Position numbers and translations under genes: made by a program. A model generated the notes under the pieces. The model was not told the origin of the DNA. It was given only the letters and a program-made list of their open reading frames with translations, and did not search any database. Below are positions 62,241 to 64,000 of a stretch of DNA of 64,000 bases, one piece after another. Location of the stretch: positions 11,008,492 through 11,072,491 of the forward strand of contig JAGTTD010000013.1 of the NCBI GenBank assembly GCA_018398585.1. Direction: 5' to 3'. Position 1 is the first letter of the stretch, and each line of letters starts with the position of its first letter. The stretch is from Simmondsia chinensis. Lineage: Eukaryota > Streptophyta > Magnoliopsida > Caryophyllales > Simmondsiaceae.

Positions 62241-62249
62241 AGTTTGACT

Positions 62250-63580
62250 AGCAATTAATCTATATAGTTACCAAGGTGGATATTGTAACAATTCATTCCT
62301 ACATGTCCTAATTGTACGTGAAGTAATGGGCAAATATTAAATGAGTTTAGAGTTTTTGTGCTTTAAGAAACGCGTTGTTTTAAGGCATCTATCATGGCTT
62401 GATGGCAATGACATGCTTTGTAGATAAGGGAAACTCTAGGGGGTCTCACCATTTTGATTTTGAAAATATGAATGTTTGGACAAAGACATCTTTGCCCCTG
62501 ATTGAAGCACAATATTGCTCGATTGTGTGCTTGATTACTATCCACGACGCCTCAGAAACCCTAAAATTGTTAGGATTTCCCATGACATGTGTGCTTATCT
62601 AGTCATTTCTTAAGACGCATGTTGTTCCCCCTTTAGCCGATTTGTGTTTATTTAGGAGTATTCTCAACTGTTGATATGTTGATTGACGGACATTTGAGAT
62701 GGCATTCTGAACCGTGGGACGAATTAAGGCTCTTGTCTATAAATACGGAGCGCTTGATGGGGGAGAGGGATTTTTTATGGTGTTATTTCTTTTCCCTTTT
62801 ATTTTTCCTTGTGTTGTGCAATGCTCTTCTCAACGATAACCCTAGACACTACTGCCCCCATATCTAAGCCGAGGATATGATGGATCTGATAGTGACATTT
62901 TGATCATGCTTTGAGCGCTTAAGGTTTTTGACTTAGAAGCCATATTTTTCTATCATTTACATTCATGTTGTTGTAAATCACTTATAAAATGTAAGCCAAA
63001 CCAAGAACAATCTTCTCTAAAATTAGGGAGTGGTGGACTAAGACCATCTTTTTGGAGACTGAACCATGTTATATCAAGCATTCTTTCAATTCTTCTTCTT
63101 TTTTAAGATTTTTCATTGTAATTCTTTGTTGAGATTGTATTCTTTATTCATAATCTCATAGTGCGTCTTCCACCATAACAAGTCTTATCTTGTCTACTTG
63201 TTTATCGCTGTTTTTAAATTCGTAGAAGAATCAAAGGGGTGATTGCATAATCGATTCAGTTCAAATTTTGCAGTTGAAAGTCAGTGAATTAGTATTTAAT
63301 TTTAGGCATTGGATTCCTAAACTAGGTTATAAATAATTAAGAGTTGTGCTTCTATCACAACCCAAAGTTATAATGGTTGAATGCTAAGCTAATCTACAAA
63401 TAGATTAAGTTTAAAAGCTTCAAGCCTATTGACGTAGTGAAATTAAGAGAAGGAATCAAACATGAAAATCACAAAGCCTTTTTAATCTAAACATTGAATT
63501 AATAATATGGCAAATGAATAAGAATATAATCAAAAAGTAAGAAGTGAGAAGTTTAGTCTATTCATAAGCCAGAGATTTAA
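62250..63580. other. Intergenic DNA without a recognised gene
   Basis: No family-recognisable frame on either strand, no RNA gene seen. Confidence 0.4.
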
Positions 63581-63599
63581 ATAACGCTTGTATAACTTA

Positions 63600-64000
63600 A
63601 ATTAGAAGTTGGATAAAATTAAACTTATTAATCAAAACATTAAGTTGGAGATCTCCTTCCAGAATCCTTGCTATATTGGTGGTCAATGTCTTCCATAGAG
63701 AATCAGAATCTTGCTTGATCTTTTCCCTTGTGCTCATTTTTGGCAAGTAACTCGGGCTGTATATCCTCCAAGGGAGCAATAAAATTTGGTCTTAAATTTT
63801 GCAATTCATCTCGAGGATCATCCTCTCCATGATAAGGAATCAAGTGCTTGTTGAATACATCTTATGTGTGCATATGTGATGGAATTTGAAGGCATTAGAC
63901 ATTCAAGTTAACCTTTTCAAGTATTTATAGTAGCCATATCTTCCTAGTAGATAACTTCTTGTACTTGCCAACTAAGTAGGGTTCTTTTGCCAGAACTCCC
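63600..64000 (-). pseudogene. Gypsy integrase C-terminal remnant (runs off the right edge)
   Basis: Minus strand from the edge: LAKEPYLVGKYKKLSTRKI, then a GPY/F-like ILEKVNLNV, IPSHMHT-DVFN and YHGEDDPRDELQ. This is the module that ends plant gypsy integrases. Stops (at the GPY Tyr position and elsewhere) show decay. The upstream part lies outside the window. Confidence 0.6.

Overview
This window is nuclear DNA of a flowering plant, most likely a TE-rich eudicot. Genes have GT/AG introns, the intergenic DNA is AT-rich, and plant copia, chromovirus-type gypsy, RTE and L1 LINEs, hAT and Mutator MITEs and plant-specific gene families are present. I cannot name the species.

Only two ordinary genes are visible. 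At the left edge, on the minus strand, lies most of an AMSH3-like K63 deubiquitinase gene (319-6125, ten exons; the catalytic JAMM end is outside the window). At 56.6-58.7 kb, minus strand, lies an intact single-exon pentatricopeptide-repeat gene that I recognise as an orthologue of mitochondrial PPR40. A third, broken gene is a FAR1/MULE-transposase-like sequence (28.9-38.1 kb), split by a gypsy element and an RTE LINE.

The rest is nested mobile DNA. Layout: (1) 6.4-19.5 kb: an old copia element whose 5' LTR was hit by a non-coding LARD-like LTR element, whose own LTR was hit by a hAT MITE; a 5S-rRNA-headed SINE sits between copia gag and pol. (2) 20.5-24.6 kb: two L1-type LINE remnants with a U6 snRNA fragment at their junction. 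(3) 25.7-28.5 kb and 40.3-41.8 kb: 21-bp minisatellite arrays hosting MITEs, on either side of the FAR1-like sequence, which has a palindromic array just upstream. (4) 38.5-40.2 kb: remains of a Tat/Ogre-like gypsy element with about 178-bp tandem repeats. (5) 45.2-46.3 kb: an RTE LINE. (6) 49.3-55.4 kb: two RTE LINEs head to head, one interrupted by a young gypsy element that carries gag and protease but no pol. (7) 55.7-56.2 kb: a Mutator MITE with 9-bp TSD. (8) 59.4-62.2 kb: a decayed copia fragment with a second hAT MITE, then the end of a gypsy integrase at the right edge.

Many insertions can be ordered because target-site duplications, PBS and PPT sites and even empty sites are present in the window. 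The most unusual items are the 5S-headed RTE-tailed SINE, the gag-protease-only gypsy element, the palindrome array before the FAR1-like transposase, and a 31-bp retroposed LINE tail with a 24-bp target duplication. All comparisons were made by eye.
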